A DNA stretch of 64,000 bases from Eledone cirrhosa (GCA_964016885.1 OZ024743.1:10524439-10588438), one strand, 5' to 3'; shown: positions 1 through 11,460, numbered from the stretch's first letter. Program-made: numbers and translations. The notes: a model not told the origin generated them from the sequence alone.

Positions 1-239
1 AAAATGTATCACTAGAGCTGATTCCAATTTTCCCAGCCAGCCATCCATCTAATCTACGAAGGTATTTTAGCCTACATATTGTCGTTAATATTATGATGTT
101 CCCTGCTGTATTAGCGTTAAATTTTCCCTGCTGTATTAGCGATAAATTTTCGAGGGTTTCTCTTAGTAGTTTTTTCATGACGTTATTATTGTTAATTTTA
201 CTGATGTAGTATTAACTTGGATATTTACCATGCGACCCT
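1..239. other. AT-rich noncoding flank
   Basis: No gene is visible. A short direct duplication with a 25-base period lies at about 99-146 (core ttccctgctgtattagcg, seen twice). The stretch ends where the sequence turns C-rich near 240, which may be the start of the LINE described next. Confidence 0.5.
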
Positions 240-493
240 CAGTTCCTACCTCACAATTTCCCTCCCCCCCACCCCCACACACCACCATAGTCTATTCGAC
301 CAATCAAACCTAGCATGCCATTTCCACTGCTGCTGCTGCTACTACCTGCCTAACTAACTCTCTCCTCCTCTGGCGCATCCCAACACACCCTGCCATTACC
401 CCACCACCACTGTCCTTCTAGCCCTCAATTTTCCCACCGTTATGGATGGATGAGCTGGGAATACACGAGCAACTCTGAATCAATAGATGAAAT

Positions 494-3400
494 ATGAATC
501 TGCGAGCTACCAAGCACCCACGTGAAGCGCCAACCCAGAGACCCTCCCCTACGAGTGTCGACAAATGCCCAAAACTCCGAGTTGGTACCATCAATGTAGG
601 CTCAATGAAAGGAAGAGCAGGAGAAATCGTAGAAATGCTAGAGCGAAAGGAAGTTGATGTATGCTGTGTGCAAGAGACTAGATGGAGAGGAGGGTCTGCT
701 AGAGTCCTTGTAGGAAAAAGCCAGTGCTACAAATTTTTCTGGGTGGGAAATGACGATGGGATGGGTGGTGTAGGTATACTATTAGCTGACAAGTGGGTAG
801 ATAAAGTAATCTCAGTGTACAGGGTAAATGCAAGAATCATTAAACTCAGACTAGTCCTGAATAAGACAATTACCACAATAATATCAGCTTACGCACCCCA
901 ATCGGGGCTGCCAGACGAACTTAAGGATAGGTTTTACGAGTCCCTAATACACACTACTGCTCTAACAAACGACAAGGACTTCCTAATCATTGCAGGAGAT
1001 TTTAACGGACACGTAGGTAAACACTGCGACGGCTTCAATAGAGTACATGGAGGCCATGGAGTTGGCACAAGGAATGAGGAAGGATTCAGACTTCTAGAAT
1101 TCTGCGACGCCAATGACATGTCAATATGTAACACAAACTTTAAAAAACCCGACAACCACCTGATCACCTATAGATCAGGGGAGCACTCTAGTCAGTTAGA
1201 TTTTATCCTCATCAGAGGACGTGACAGATGGACGGTCGTAAACACAAAAGCCTTCCCTAGTGAGGAATGTACATCCCAACATAGCTTAGTTGTCAGCGAC
1301 CTCACGGTCAGAACTAGACGAGCCCTGAAACAGAGGCCAACCTGGAGAAGAAAGATCTGGAAGCTGAAAGTCCCCTCAACCAGTAACAGATTTAAAGATA
1401 TTTTACTCAACGCCTACGACAGTAAAGAAGAACAGATAGAGACATTTAACGTAGAAGAGAACTGGGAGTTCCTAAAAAATAACTTACTAGAGGCGACGGA
1501 TGAGGTTTGTGGCTGGAGTAAGACCTCAAGCAGGAGGAGAGTGACTTGGTGGTGGAACAATAAGGTAGATGAAGCAGTCGAGGCCAAGAGACAGGCATGG
1601 AAAGAATGGAAGAACGGGGGGAGCAGGGTACATTACATAGAGACCAAGAGGGAAGCTAGGCGACAAGTATACTTAGCTAGGAGGGAAGCAGAGGATAGAA
1701 AATTCAAGCATGTTTTACAACGTGAGGACCAGAAACAGGAGGTATTCAAGATTGCGAGGCAGTGTGTCAGAGATAGTTGTGATGTCATTGGAGAGAAGTG
1801 TATCCGGAATGATAAAGGTGAGCTTGCCCTCACAAGTGCTGAGAAGAAAGATGCATGGAAGAGTCATTATGATAGATTACTAAATGAGGAGAATGCATGG
1901 GAAGAAGAGACCCTACCCCACGTAGACCCTATAGAGGGACCAGCAGTACAAGTCAGCGGCAGCGTAGTAAGTAAGGCAATCAGAGATATGAAGATAGGGA
2001 AGGCAACCGGTCCATCGGGTATAGCTGCCGAGATGCTGAAGGCATCTGGGTCTGTAGGTCACACTATAACCACACGTATCGTTAACCAGGTAATACTAGA
2101 GGGGGCCATACCAAAAGATTGGTGCAGTAGCATCATTGTCAACTGCTACAAAGGTAAAGGCGATGCACTAGATAGAGGAAACTATAGAGGTATAAAGTTG
2201 ATGGACCAGGTCATGAAAGTAACAGAAAGAGTTATAGCACAGCTGATTAGGGACCGGGTGAATATAGACGAGATGCAATTTGGGTTTGTACCAGGGAAAG
2301 GCACCACTGATGCGCTCTTCCTTGTGAGGCAATTACAGGAAAAGTACCTAGCTAAAAGTAAGCCACTCTACTTGGCATTTGTCGACCTTGAGAAAGCCTT
2401 TGACAGAGTTCCACGTGCAGTAATCTGGTGGGCTCTTAGAAAACTAGGAGTAGATGAATGGCTTGTGAAAGCGGTACAAGCCATGTATAGGGGAGCAGTC
2501 AGCAAAGTTAGGATTGGCAATGAGTATAGCGAGGAATTTAGCGTACAGGTTGGGGTCCACCAGGGCTCTGTTCTTAGCCCTCTCCTGTTCATCATAGTCC
2601 TGCAGGCAATAACGGAGGAGTTTAAGACCGGATGCCCATGGGAACTCCTGTATGCTGATGACCTCGCACTCGTAGCTGAATCTATGGTAGAACTAGAGAA
2701 TAAATTCCAAACCTGGAAGCAGGGACTAGAGAGAAAGGGCCTCAAAGTCAACATGACAAAGACTAAGGTCCTTATAAGTAGACGAGAAAACAGAACCCAG
2801 ATCCCCTCAGGGAAATGGCCTTGCTCAGTATGTAGGTAGGAACTCTATTCTTTGCCCCAAATGCAAACAATGGGTACACAAGAGATGTAGCGGGATCTCA
2901 GGAAGCTTAATTAAGAATGTAGGATTCACATGCAGCAGCTGTGCTGAAACAGCAAGCAAACAGCCACAGGAAACAAGTACCACCAATCTCTGGGAGGGCC
3001 CTGTAGAAACAGTAGACAGCTTCTGCTACCTAGGTGACCGAATTAGCAACGGAGGTGGGTGCTCAGAAAGTACAATAACTAGGGTAAGAACGGGATGGAA
3101 GAAGTTTAGGGAACTACTACCACTGCTAGCTGCAAAAGGCTTCTCCCTCAGAATGAAAGGCAGACTGTATGATGCGTGTATCCGAACAGCGATGTTGCAT
3201 GGTAGTGAGACCTGGGCGCTGAAGGTGGAAGACTTACGTAGATTAGAGAGAAACGAAGCCTGCATGCTCCGATGGATGTGTAACAGTAATATACGTGAAC
3301 GACAAAGCATAAATGAATTGAGAGAGAGACTGAGCATAAGAGGAATCAAATGCTGCGTGCAGGAGAGGCGGTTACGCTGGTATGGACATGTGATGCGTAT

Positions 3401-3602
3401 GAAGGATGACAGCTGCATAAAAAGGTGCAGAGCACTAGAAGTTGATGGAAACCGCGGAGTGGGGAGACCCAAGATGACTTGGGATGAGGTGATAAAAGCC
3501 GACCTTACCCAACTACACCTCTCAAAGTCAATAACACACGACCGTGACCTCTGGCGTCACGCAGTAATACAGGGTACCCGACCTCCCATGGGTACATGCT
3601 GA
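494..3602 (+). pseudogene. LINE endonuclease-reverse transcriptase with C-terminal PHD-like finger (one frameshift)
   Basis: The first reading frame (494-2839, 781 residues) starts with ATG directly after an in-frame TGA. Endonuclease motifs: N34 in GTINVGS, E61 in VQETRW, SAYAPQ at 131-136, AGDFNGH with D169 and N171, LDF with D236, and H263. The reverse transcriptase runs from about residue 485, with FVDLEKAFDR at 629-638, a GVHQGSVLSPLLF block, and the catalytic YADD at 720-723. After CSVCR the frame stops at 2837-2839. The next frame (from 2838) continues with CPKC, WVHKRC and CSSC, completing a C4HC3 finger, then a C-terminal domain with RWYGHVMRM, ending at 3602. Compared with copy D, 11 bases are missing between two GTAGG repeats, so the break looks like one slippage or microhomology deletion. 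Everything else is open, so the copy is young or recently active. Confidence 0.9.
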
Positions 3603-3896
3603 AGCATATAAACAATATGCCCCCCCCCCACCGCAAGGTGGTCGTGGAGGTGCCACGGCAAAAAAGCACCCAGCCCACACTGTAAAGTGGACGTGTAGGC
3701 GCCACGAAAAAGCACCCAGCACTCACTGTAAATGAGGTTGGTGTTAGGAAGGGCATCCAGCTGTAGAAATCAAGCCAGATCAGTTCCTGTATGAGCAAGG
3801 CATGGTCAGCCGACCAGACACTGCCCACAACAGGACAACCCGTCTAACCCATGCTAGCGTGGAAGAACGGACGTAAAACGGTGATGATGATGATGA

Positions 3897-3900
<4 letters not shown>
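3603..3900 (+). repeat. LINE 3' UTR and tail module
   Basis: It follows the polymerase stop. It holds a C run, then two units of the roughly 48-base motif (gcacccag...cactgtaaa), then ggaagggcatccagctgtag, a CCCATGCTAGC block, CGGACGTAAAACGG and a GAT run. The same module recurs on both strands throughout the window, alone or joined to SINE heads, so it defines both the LINE family and SINE family A. Confidence 0.85.

Positions 3901-3948
<48 letters not shown>
3901..3948. repeat. AT microsatellite
   Basis: About 24 consecutive AT dinucleotides lie between the GAT tail of LINE copy A and the palindrome. Confidence 0.95.
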
Positions 3949-3956
<8 letters not shown>

Positions 3957-4730
3957 GACGTAAAATAAGAAAATTATAAAAATTAACTTACTAAAATTTC
4001 ACTCCAACTAATTAGTTTCTAAAAGGGAATAAACATGGTTTCCAAATGGAAAGCATAGAGAAGCCATTTCGTCATCAGTAAGTCGTTCTCAGCTAAGATC
4101 CCAGGCGATGCGTGGACACAGGGAACTTATACAAAAATAATTCAGTGGGTGGAAAAAAGCAAGCGTGGACTAAATTCCACGACATTGAAAAAATCACTGC
4201 CTACTTCGTCGGTGGCAAATTCAAAAGAATCAATCACGTGACATCGAGGTTAATCAGTGAGGAGTGGGGTGTTAAAAAGACAGTAGCCAAGCTATTACTA
4301 TGAACTATAGTAGCAGTTTTGGCAAATTTTTGTTCAACAAAATAATTTGGAGATAATTATACTATAGTTCATAGTAATAGCTTGGCTACTGTCTTTTTAA
4401 CACCCCACTCCTCACTGATTAACCTCGATGTCACGTGATTGATTCTTTTGAATTTGCCACCGACCAAGTAGGCAGTAATTTTTTTCAATGTCGTGGAATT
4501 TAGTCCACGCTTGCTTTTTTTTCCATCCACTGAATTATTTTTGTATAAGTTCCCTGTGTCCACGCATCGCCTGGGATCTTAGCTGAGAACAACTTCCTGA
4601 TGACGAAATGGCTTCTCCATGCTTTCCATTTGGAAACCATGTTTATTCCCTTTCAGAAACTAATTAGTTGGAGTGAAATTTTAGTAAGTAAGTTAATTTT
4701 TATAATTTTCTTATTTTACGTCTTTCATAT
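3949..4730. repeat. Long near-perfect palindrome (foldback or MITE-like element)
   Basis: The left arm (3949-4312) reads as the reverse complement of the right arm (4360-4730) with only a few substitutions and small indels. The spacer is 47 bases (4313-4359). Outer ends are atatgaaagacg and cgtctttcatat; inner ends are ctatagta and tactatag. The element lies in AT-rich sequence, so a TA-type target is possible but cannot be proved. Similar 63-64-residue frames occur in both arms (4112-4303 + and 4369-4563 -), but they follow from the symmetry and differ by an internal frameshift, so coding is unlikely. Candidates are a foldback transposon, a large MITE, or an inverted duplication. I do not recognise the family. 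Confidence 0.9.
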
Positions 4731-5071
4731 AATTGTTCTGCATCCCCTTGCATTGAACCACACACAAAGTTACTAAGACAAAACCTATATATTTGCTGGC
4801 ATAGGTATGCATCTGTATATATATGTTGGTAGATATACTAATTCTTTATATATATATATATATATATGATATGATATACATACACATTTCATAAAATTGT
4901 AGGAATCTCAAAAACAGAAATAACTGTAAAACAGCCAGCTGCTATGATGATCATAGGAAAGAATTGGGTTAAACAAAACATCTTAATTAATGGAAGAGTT
5001 CTCAGAGTAATACTAATAAAACTTTGTTCATTTGCAGCCCTGATTTTGTGTTGTCATTTCTTCAACTATAT
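4731..5071. other. AT-rich noncoding stretch
   Basis: No gene is visible. An AT microsatellite lies at about 4847-4867. Confidence 0.6.
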
Positions 5072-5431
5072 ATCATCATCATCATCATCATACGTCCGCT
5101 TTTCCCTGCTTGCAAGGGTGGGACAGGAACTGATTCTGGCTTGATTTCTACAGCTGGATGCCCTTCCTAACACCAACCTCATTTACAGTGAGTGCTGGGT
5201 GCTTTTGTCCCATGGCCCCTACACGTGCACTTTACAGTGTGGGCTGGGTGCTTTTTTGCCATGGCACCTCCATGACCACTTTGCAGTGGAATGATAGGGA
5301 ACCCAGTCCTATCATCTCATTTCTACAGCTGAATAAACTGGAGCAATGTGAAATAAAGTGTCATCACCCAGTCTGAGAATTGAACTCACAACCTTTTGAA
5401 TGCAAGGCCAATGCTCTAACCACTAAGCCAT
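5072..5431 (-). mobile_element. SINE family A (tRNA-like head, LINE tail)
   Basis: Read on the minus strand, it starts near 5430 with a tRNA-like head: an A box in tggcttagtggttagagc and a B box in gagttcaattctcag. A body with actttatttcacattgctcc follows, then the RTE-like LINE 3' module, ending in an ATG/GAT run at 5072-5090. The head gives an internal RNA polymerase III promoter. The tail ends in the CCCTTGCAAGCAGGGAAAAGC version found in LINE copy B. Confidence 0.85.
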
Positions 5432-5456
5432 ATGTATCTTATATATATATATGTAT

Positions 5457-6178
5457 CTTCATCAACATCATCTTTGTTTAACGTCCATTTTCCATGCTAG
5501 CATGGGTTAGAGGGGTTGTCCCATTAAAGGCAAGTTAGGTCAGGTTACCGTGTCTTGCTTATATAGAGCTGTTTCTGGCTAGCTTTCTATGGCTGGATGC
5601 CCTTCCTAATGCCAATCACATTTACAGTGTGTGGTGGTTGCTTTTTGTCATGACACCTACATGACTACCATAGAGTATGAGCTGGGTACTTTTTGTTATG
5701 ACACCTACATTACCACTTTACAGTGTGGGCTGGGTGCTTCTTGTTATGACACCTACATTACCACTTTACAGTGTGGGCTGGGTACTTTTTGTTATGACAC
5801 CTACATTACCACTTTACAGTGTGGGCTGGGTACTTTTTGTTATGACACCTACATTACCACTTTACAGTGTGGGCTGGGTACTTTTTGTTATGACACCTAC
5901 ATTACCACTTTACAGTGTGGGCTGGGTGCTTCTTGTTGTGACATACACACGACAACTTTACAGTGTGGCCTGGATGATTTTCTGTTGTGATACCAACATA
6001 ACTTTACATTGTAAGGGTGGTATAAACAGAAGTGGGTGGGTGTAGGGGTGTGGTGGTGTATGCAAGGAAATAGAGTGGCTAAGGGTTGTCTATTAGATGT
6101 ATGTTTAAGTCTATATGCATGGGAAGGCGTGTCTTCTGTACTACTACATAACACGAAAGATCTCAATCCTGTAAATCC
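5457..6178 (-). mobile_element. RTE-like LINE 3' end, 5'-truncated
   Basis: On the minus strand it contains the last few dozen codons of the polymerase frame (near 6120-6170), the 3' UTR and the tail ending at 5457-5475. Upstream it breaks off into a TA microsatellite at about 6179, a typical 5' truncation. Its 3' UTR carries an expanded tandem array, listed separately. Confidence 0.75.
5651..6035 (-). repeat. 48-bp tandem array in a LINE 3' UTR
   Basis: Starts of the word tgacacctac or its variants fall at 5651, 5699, 5747, 5795, 5843, 5891, 5939 and about 5988, giving seven to eight units with an exact 48-base period. Copies A, C and D carry one or two diverged units at the same place. Because 48 is a multiple of three, two plus-strand frames stay open and give 16-residue peptide repeats. 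These are by-products and not a gene. Confidence 0.95.
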
Positions 6179-6459
6179 TGTATATATATATATACATACA
6201 GATATACATACATATATGTGTGTGTTCACATGTTTGCATGTGTGTGTCTTGAGTGTATTTGTGCATGTATCAAAGAGAATTTGATGCTAAGGTATTGCAT
6301 TTCAGAATTATATGATTGGGAGTTCACCTTATACTAGAGTGATTGTTATTGTACATCTAAGAAAAGAAAAATGAAGAATTCTATTTTCCAAGATAGGAAG
6401 ATGCATGATAGAAAAAGAAAGTGTACATGTGTGTGTGCTTCCGTGTATATATATATATA

Positions 6460-6508
<49 letters not shown>

Positions 6509-6519
6509 GTGTGTGTATG

Positions 6520-6553
<34 letters not shown>

Positions 6554-6615
6554 TCTATGCATATATGTACATGCACACAAGCACATACACATATATATAT
6601 ATATATATATATATG
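6179..6615. repeat. Compound TA/GT/AC microsatellite region
   Basis: Runs of TA, GT and AC lie at 6180-6250 and 6420-6614, separated by about 170 bases of unremarkable AT-rich sequence. Several open frames here are low-complexity only. Confidence 0.9.
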
Positions 6616-7320
6616 AAAGCATTTATATCATCAGGCTGAAAAGCAAACATCAAGTATATAATTAAGATATATTCCAATTTGGAATAGAGACCTTCCCAGT
6701 AGTTAATTAAAACTAATTAGTGAAGAAATCCATCATTAGATTGATACAAAAATTACAGCACATTTTGTGCAGGAGAGATAATTAAGAAGGGTAGATAATT
6801 AAGGTTTCTATGGTATGACCAAATTTTCTGTAGGCTTATATCTGTTAAATAAGATCTGTAACTATCTAAATAGAATTTAGTCATTGTTTTTGTTGTTTTT
6901 ATTATTATCTTAAGGCTAGATATTATTAAACAGACCCATTAAATAACTATTCCAGCCATGACTATCCTACATTTTTCTATATCAGAGATTATATTGTCTA
7001 ATGTGTCCTTTCTTTTTATAAAAGTGGTTGAATATGATTTTAGGGAGATTTGATTGCTATTTTTAACAGTTTCAGTGATTACATAATGATTCTCTCATCT
7101 GACTCATAGTTGACATGTGTTTTTTGAGGGTTTTTTTTTTAAGGTGGTTCTGAAAGATGCCTTGAAACATATTCTTGCTATGTTATAGAATTTTATTTTA
7201 GAATCCTGTGTGATATAAAGCAACTTCACTTCATGCCATAATAAAATGTAGCCAGTATGCTATGTAAAAGGGTTATCAATTGAATAGAAACAATATAGGC
7301 TTAAAAGGACCTATATTCTT
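6616..7320. other. AT-rich noncoding stretch
   Basis: I see no gene and no recognisable repeat; poly-T tracts only. Confidence 0.5.
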
Positions 7321-7651
7321 GTTGGAGACATAGCCTCTCTAGTGCTGGTATCATGATGAAATGCACACAGTACATTCTGCAAAATGGTTAGTGATTGAAC
7401 ACAGACAATGTAGAGTCAAGAAGATGTGCTGGTTTCATGATAAAATGCACCCAGTATACTCAGTAAAGTGAATGGCATTAATAATGGCACCCATCCATAG
7501 AAACCACGTCAAAAATTGAATTTACGAGAGATGCGTTCCTCCAGCCCATCGAGATAGGAAGTAACACAAAATAAGGACTGACTCAGTTTGTGATCACCTG
7601 TCCAACCCATGCCAGCATGGAAATCGCATGTAAAATAATGATGATATATGA
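7321..7651 (+). repeat. Degenerate LINE/SINE 3' tail module
   Basis: It contains tctctagtgctggta, two gcacccag-like units and, near the end, caacccatgccagcatgg followed by atgatgata. The order matches the 3' UTR of the RTE-like family, strongly diverged. Confidence 0.55.
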
Positions 7652-7694
7652 AGTAATTTGACAGTGTAATGTATTGGTTAGTTATTGATCATTT

Positions 7695-7790
7695 CACATC
7701 ATCATCATCATCATTTTTATCATCAACACCCCATGATAATCATCATCATCATCATTATCATTTCCATACTAGTATGTGTTGGTTTCATGC
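7695..7790 (-). repeat. ATC-rich repeat and start of a LINE tail
   Basis: Two ATC/CAT runs are followed by ttccatactagtatgtgttgg, a diverged reverse copy of the LINE tail's CCATGCTAGC block. It ends there. Confidence 0.45.
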
Positions 7791-7839
7791 ATAGATATAA
7801 TATTATGTAGAAACGTAATGATTTTGCAAAGCAAAAACC

Positions 7840-8030
7840 TAAAACTAGGAGAGCAAATCAGTTGAGTAATTAGAGTATTGGATAGAATGTCTTGCAGTAT
7901 TTGTTCCTGCATTTGATACACTGAGTTCAAATTTTTCAGAGGTCATCATGGTTTTTCTTATTTAGGGTCGATAAATAAAGTACCAGAAAGTACTGGTGTA
8001 AATTCTTCTTTCTCCTATCTATTTCACTTT
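7840..8030 (+). mobile_element. SINE family B, diverged copy
   Basis: It has a tRNA-like head with a B-box-like gagttcaaatttttc near 7922, then gggtcgataaataaagtacc and a second agtactgg. The order matches the family B consensus (B box, ggttaactttgcctttcatcc, gtcaataaaataaagtacc). Confidence 0.6.
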
Positions 8031-8149
8031 TATAACTATCAAGATGGTGTATTGTAAGAATTTCAAATGAAAATTTAATGACACCTACATAATGCTTATA
8101 AAGGGTGTCACCAGCAGTCATTCATTCGCCTGGTAACATAAAGTAGGTA

Positions 8150-8600
8150 AAAACACTTCTCCCGTTGCAATCTGTGACTAACCCAGGCTCTGCTGCACTT
8201 CAGGCTGGGGAGGGTTAACTCTCCAAATATCGGTTGCTCTTCAACAGGTTTGTGGTGGAGCCCGTAGCAGTGGATACTTCTGTAGTCCTTAGACCTAGAA
8301 CCTCTTCCCTACTCACCACCATTGGCATGGAGTTGCATAACCGCCGGTGTGAGCCTCGCAAGCTGGAATAGCTCTTGCAGCACGTTCCCCTCACCATCCT
8401 CCAGGGAAACTTTTTCACTATTCTATCCACCATGGCCACGGGGTGACCAGGGTGTGGGACCCCATTTGCTCATAATAGTGAGAGATGGGGAGAGCAGGAG
8501 AGACAGAAGCAGGGACACTGGTAGTTTGGTCCCATTGTGTTCAGACCTGGTGTATATATCTATTTACCGCACCACATATACAACTTTTTTAAGTAGAAAA
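8150..8600. other. GC-richer patch of unknown origin
   Basis: Clearly richer in G and C than its surroundings, with two overlapping open frames: 8215-8439 (-, 74 residues) and 8322-8612 (+, 96 residues). Neither shows a domain I know. It contains cttcag and caacag|gtttgt words that resemble splice sites. It could be an exon of a host gene, a processed pseudogene or an old repeat; I cannot decide between them. Confidence 0.3.
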
Positions 8601-9679
8601 ATTCAGGCGTAGCCTTCACATTGATAAATGTATGCCCCAGCATGACTGCATTCTAATGACTGAAATATATAAAAGAATAGAAGCAGCATATTTTGACATT
8701 TTGTTACATCAGATTTTAAAAGATTTAATTGAGTGAATTTGATTAAATATTATAATACTCGATGGTTTTGAGTGAAGGGATGAGAGAAAAAGAACATTTC
8801 TTTGTTATGCCACATCTTGGTAAATACTTCTGGTTTAGTTCACATATTTAGCTGATATATGTGTTAGTAAAACAAATCCTAATCAATATAATAACAATGA
8901 TGATGAAAGTGATAGCAATGAGGAGGAAGAGGAGAAAGGATAACTATGACAATCATAATAGCAATGATGGCTATGAAGATCATAGCAATTATGATGTTAA
9001 TCATAATTAAACTAGAAACCTGTTGGAATGAGAGTAAATTAGTAATTATTAGTTACTACCCATCTTTGTAAGATATAATTGGGGTGGGGTGGGGGTGGGG
9101 ATACAGGAGATGAAGTTCAGTTTAGATCATGACATGAATTTTTTCTAGTCTTCATCTGATGGAATAAACTTCAGTTTAGGTAGCAGAGAATTTCATTATC
9201 AGTTAAAGGAAGATGCCTGAATATTCTGCAGCAATCAGTGTTGTTAGGGTCAGGTAGAAAGGGATGATGATCATCATCTTCATAATCATATCAAGACTCT
9301 GATGATGAAGATGGTGATTGATGATGATTGATGATTGTAGTGATGATGTTGGTGGTGTTGATGGTTTTCACAGTAGTGGTAGTGGTGGTAATAGTAATAT
9401 AGCTGGTGTCTGTGGTAATGACGATGAAGATTTAATTAACATTGATATGAATTTGAAGACATCTTGGATTCAATAACTAGTAAGATTATTGCCGATGATT
9501 GCCATTAACAATAGATTGCACTTTTAGCCTTAGTTGAAAACAGATATCAAGATAAGAGCTATATTTCAAAATAATATATTTTCATTTATCAGTTTCATAA
9601 CTGTAAATCCTCTCTTATTGACCTCATGCTTTTCCTATTAACTTTTATGGTAATCAATATTGTTTTATTATAAAGTGGT
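8601..9679. other. Noncoding stretch with GAT/GGT-rich repeats
   Basis: No gene is visible. Interrupted GAT/GAA repeats lie at 8885-9010 and GATGAT/GGT repeats at 9263-9440. The remainder is AT-rich and without structure. Confidence 0.5.
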
Positions 9680-9835
9680 GGATTAGTAGAAATAATAGAA
9701 TGCTGAATTAAAACCTTAAGAGTGTTAAGCTTCATTCTTTTACACTCTGGGTTCAAATTCTACTACATCAATTTTACCTTTCACCTTTTAAGAATTGATG
9801 AAAAGAAGTACCAGTCATAGAATGAGAGCAATTCA
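9680..9835 (+). mobile_element. SINE family B-like, very diverged
   Basis: It contains cttttacactctgggttcaaattc, a B-box-like word, then tttacctttcacctttta and gaagtaccagtca, in family B order. The head is barely recognisable. Confidence 0.4.
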
Positions 9836-10709
9836 ATCAACTACGTTCATCCCTTTCTAATTTGTAAATATCAGTTTTATTTTATTACAAAAGTCAGCAG
9901 AGCATGCAAAAATGGCAGAACATTACACTAAAGTTATTACTATGAAAAATTTCAAACTGTGGTATGACTGTCCTGATCTTTAATCCCTGCTAAAATTAAT
10001 TTCAGCTTCCATATCACTAAAGATGAGAAAATAGGTAACAGTGGTACATTAAGGCCAAGTCAATCCCTATCTTATGTTCCAAAAGAATGATTAGATGAAA
10101 ACTTAATAGTAAAGTAAATGCTAGCATGCTTGCTGCAGTAGGCTAAGAAAATTTGAAGCAGATCCTGAATGAAATTAATCCTGAATTCTTTTACCCTTAT
10201 ATTTTGGAAAAGAAGGAAAATTGCATTGTTCATGTTTCCCCTGAACATTAGTGGCATAATTAGAATGCAATTATTTCAATCATGCCACAATGTCATATCA
10301 CCACAGTATTACCACTAATCAATGAATAAATAGATATTGATATACATAGGATGTAGGTATGTTTGTGTAGTTAAGAAGTAGACTTCACAACCTTATAGTC
10401 TTGGTTTCAACCCACTAAGGGATATATATTCATCTATATAATATATGATAGAAGACCATACATTATATGGACGTCTATGATAGCCTCAAGTTGACCAATA
10501 CCTTGAGAGTGAAATCTGGAAGCTGCAGAAGACCATCATATATGGTCATCATAATTTTATATCCATTCCCTAAGCTTGCATAACTTGAATGGATCTTATT
10601 TATCAACGACTCTCCCCACTTATTGCAGTCTTACTATCTACTTCATGAGGTTCATCATCTCAAGATTAGCCTTCAGCATTTCTTTCTCAGTCTTCCTCAG
10701 CCTTCTTCA
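9836..10709. other. AT-rich noncoding stretch
   Basis: No gene or clear repeat is seen. A 61-residue minus frame at 10072-10257 has no recognisable motif. Confidence 0.5.
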
Positions 10710-11190
10710 GAAGCCCTCTTTCTGGTGAGATAACTACAGGAGAGGTATTTAGCTAAGAGTAAGCCACTGTACCTAGCATTTGTAGATCTAAAGAAAGCCA
10801 TTGACAGGGTCCCATGCTCTATAAGCTAGTGGCCACTTAGGAAGCTAGGCATTGACAAATGGCTTGAGAGGGCAATGCAGGCCATATATAAAAGAGCAGC
10901 CAGTGGGGTGAGGGGTGACAATAAGTACAGCAATAAGTTTGAAGTGCAAGTGGCATAAGCAATCTGAGGGAATTGGTTGTAGTGTGCAAGAGAGCAGACT
11001 GCATTGATATGGCCATGTGATGTGCATGGAAAATAGTAGCTGCATAAACAAATGCAGGAAACCCCGGTGGATGGGACCTATGGAAGAGGCAGACCCAGGA
11101 AGACATGGGATGAGGTTCTAAAGACTGAACTTTAAAAAGCTAGACCTTACAACAGAAATGACTAAAGACTGCAAGGGATGGTGCTATGCA
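10710..11190 (+). mobile_element. RTE-like LINE fragment with internal deletion
   Basis: It begins inside the reverse transcriptase (equivalent of ALFLVRQLQE), runs through a degenerate AFVDLEKAFDR and the following helix, then jumps near 10952 from the QVGVH region directly to the C-terminal domain (IRGI...RRL, YGHVM at about 11010). The zinc finger and YADD are missing. Stop codons and frameshifts are frequent, so this is an old copy. Confidence 0.75.
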
Positions 11191-11460
11191 GAGCTGAAGA
11201 CCTGACCTGCAGTATATAATATGTATGCATACATGTATGTATGATCATCATCTTGATCATTCTATATCTGATTTCCATGACTTAAGACCATTGCTCTCCC
11301 AGATAGTATGGAGGATTATGCCTCACAAATGTTACACTTTTGCCTTTTTCCAACACCAGCCTTTTTTGAGAGTGTATTGAGGAGATATTATAATGGCACC
11401 ACCACTAGAGATGTTGTCATGTCTCTCATTCAACTAAAGATCCTTTCTGTCGTACACAAA
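11191..11460. other. Noncoding spacer
   Basis: No gene is visible. A short ATGTATGC-like simple repeat lies at 11218-11245. Confidence 0.45.

Larger units (their letters stand above)
240..3900 (+). mobile_element. RTE-like LINE, copy A, nearly full length
   Basis: Non-LTR retrotransposon. It has a C-rich presumed 5' UTR (about 240-493), one long polymerase reading frame (494-3602, broken once) and a 3' UTR ending in a GAT trinucleotide run at 3882-3900. A single polymerase of about 1,040 residues with N-terminal endonuclease, central reverse transcriptase and a short trinucleotide tail fits the RTE clade as generally described; the clade call is from memory. At least ten other fragments of the same family lie in the window on both strands. 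The 5' boundary is uncertain because no second copy shares the 5' UTR. Downstream it abuts an AT microsatellite, which hides any target-site duplication. Confidence 0.85.

Noticed and set aside
4112..4563. Same 63-64-residue peptide on both strands
   Set aside because: It follows from the palindrome; the two versions differ by a frameshift, so selection on coding is not supported.
5651..6035. Regular repeats resembling a CRISPR array
   Set aside because: Units are directly adjacent with no unique spacers, in a eukaryotic LINE.
5631..6045. Two open frames of about 120 codons with 16-residue repeats, like a repeat protein
   Set aside because: They are produced by the 48-base tandem array in a reverse-oriented LINE 3' UTR; both frames stay open only because 48 is divisible by three.
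6329..6665. Several open frames rich in Y, I, C, V and H
   Set aside because: Translations of TA/GT/AC microsatellites.
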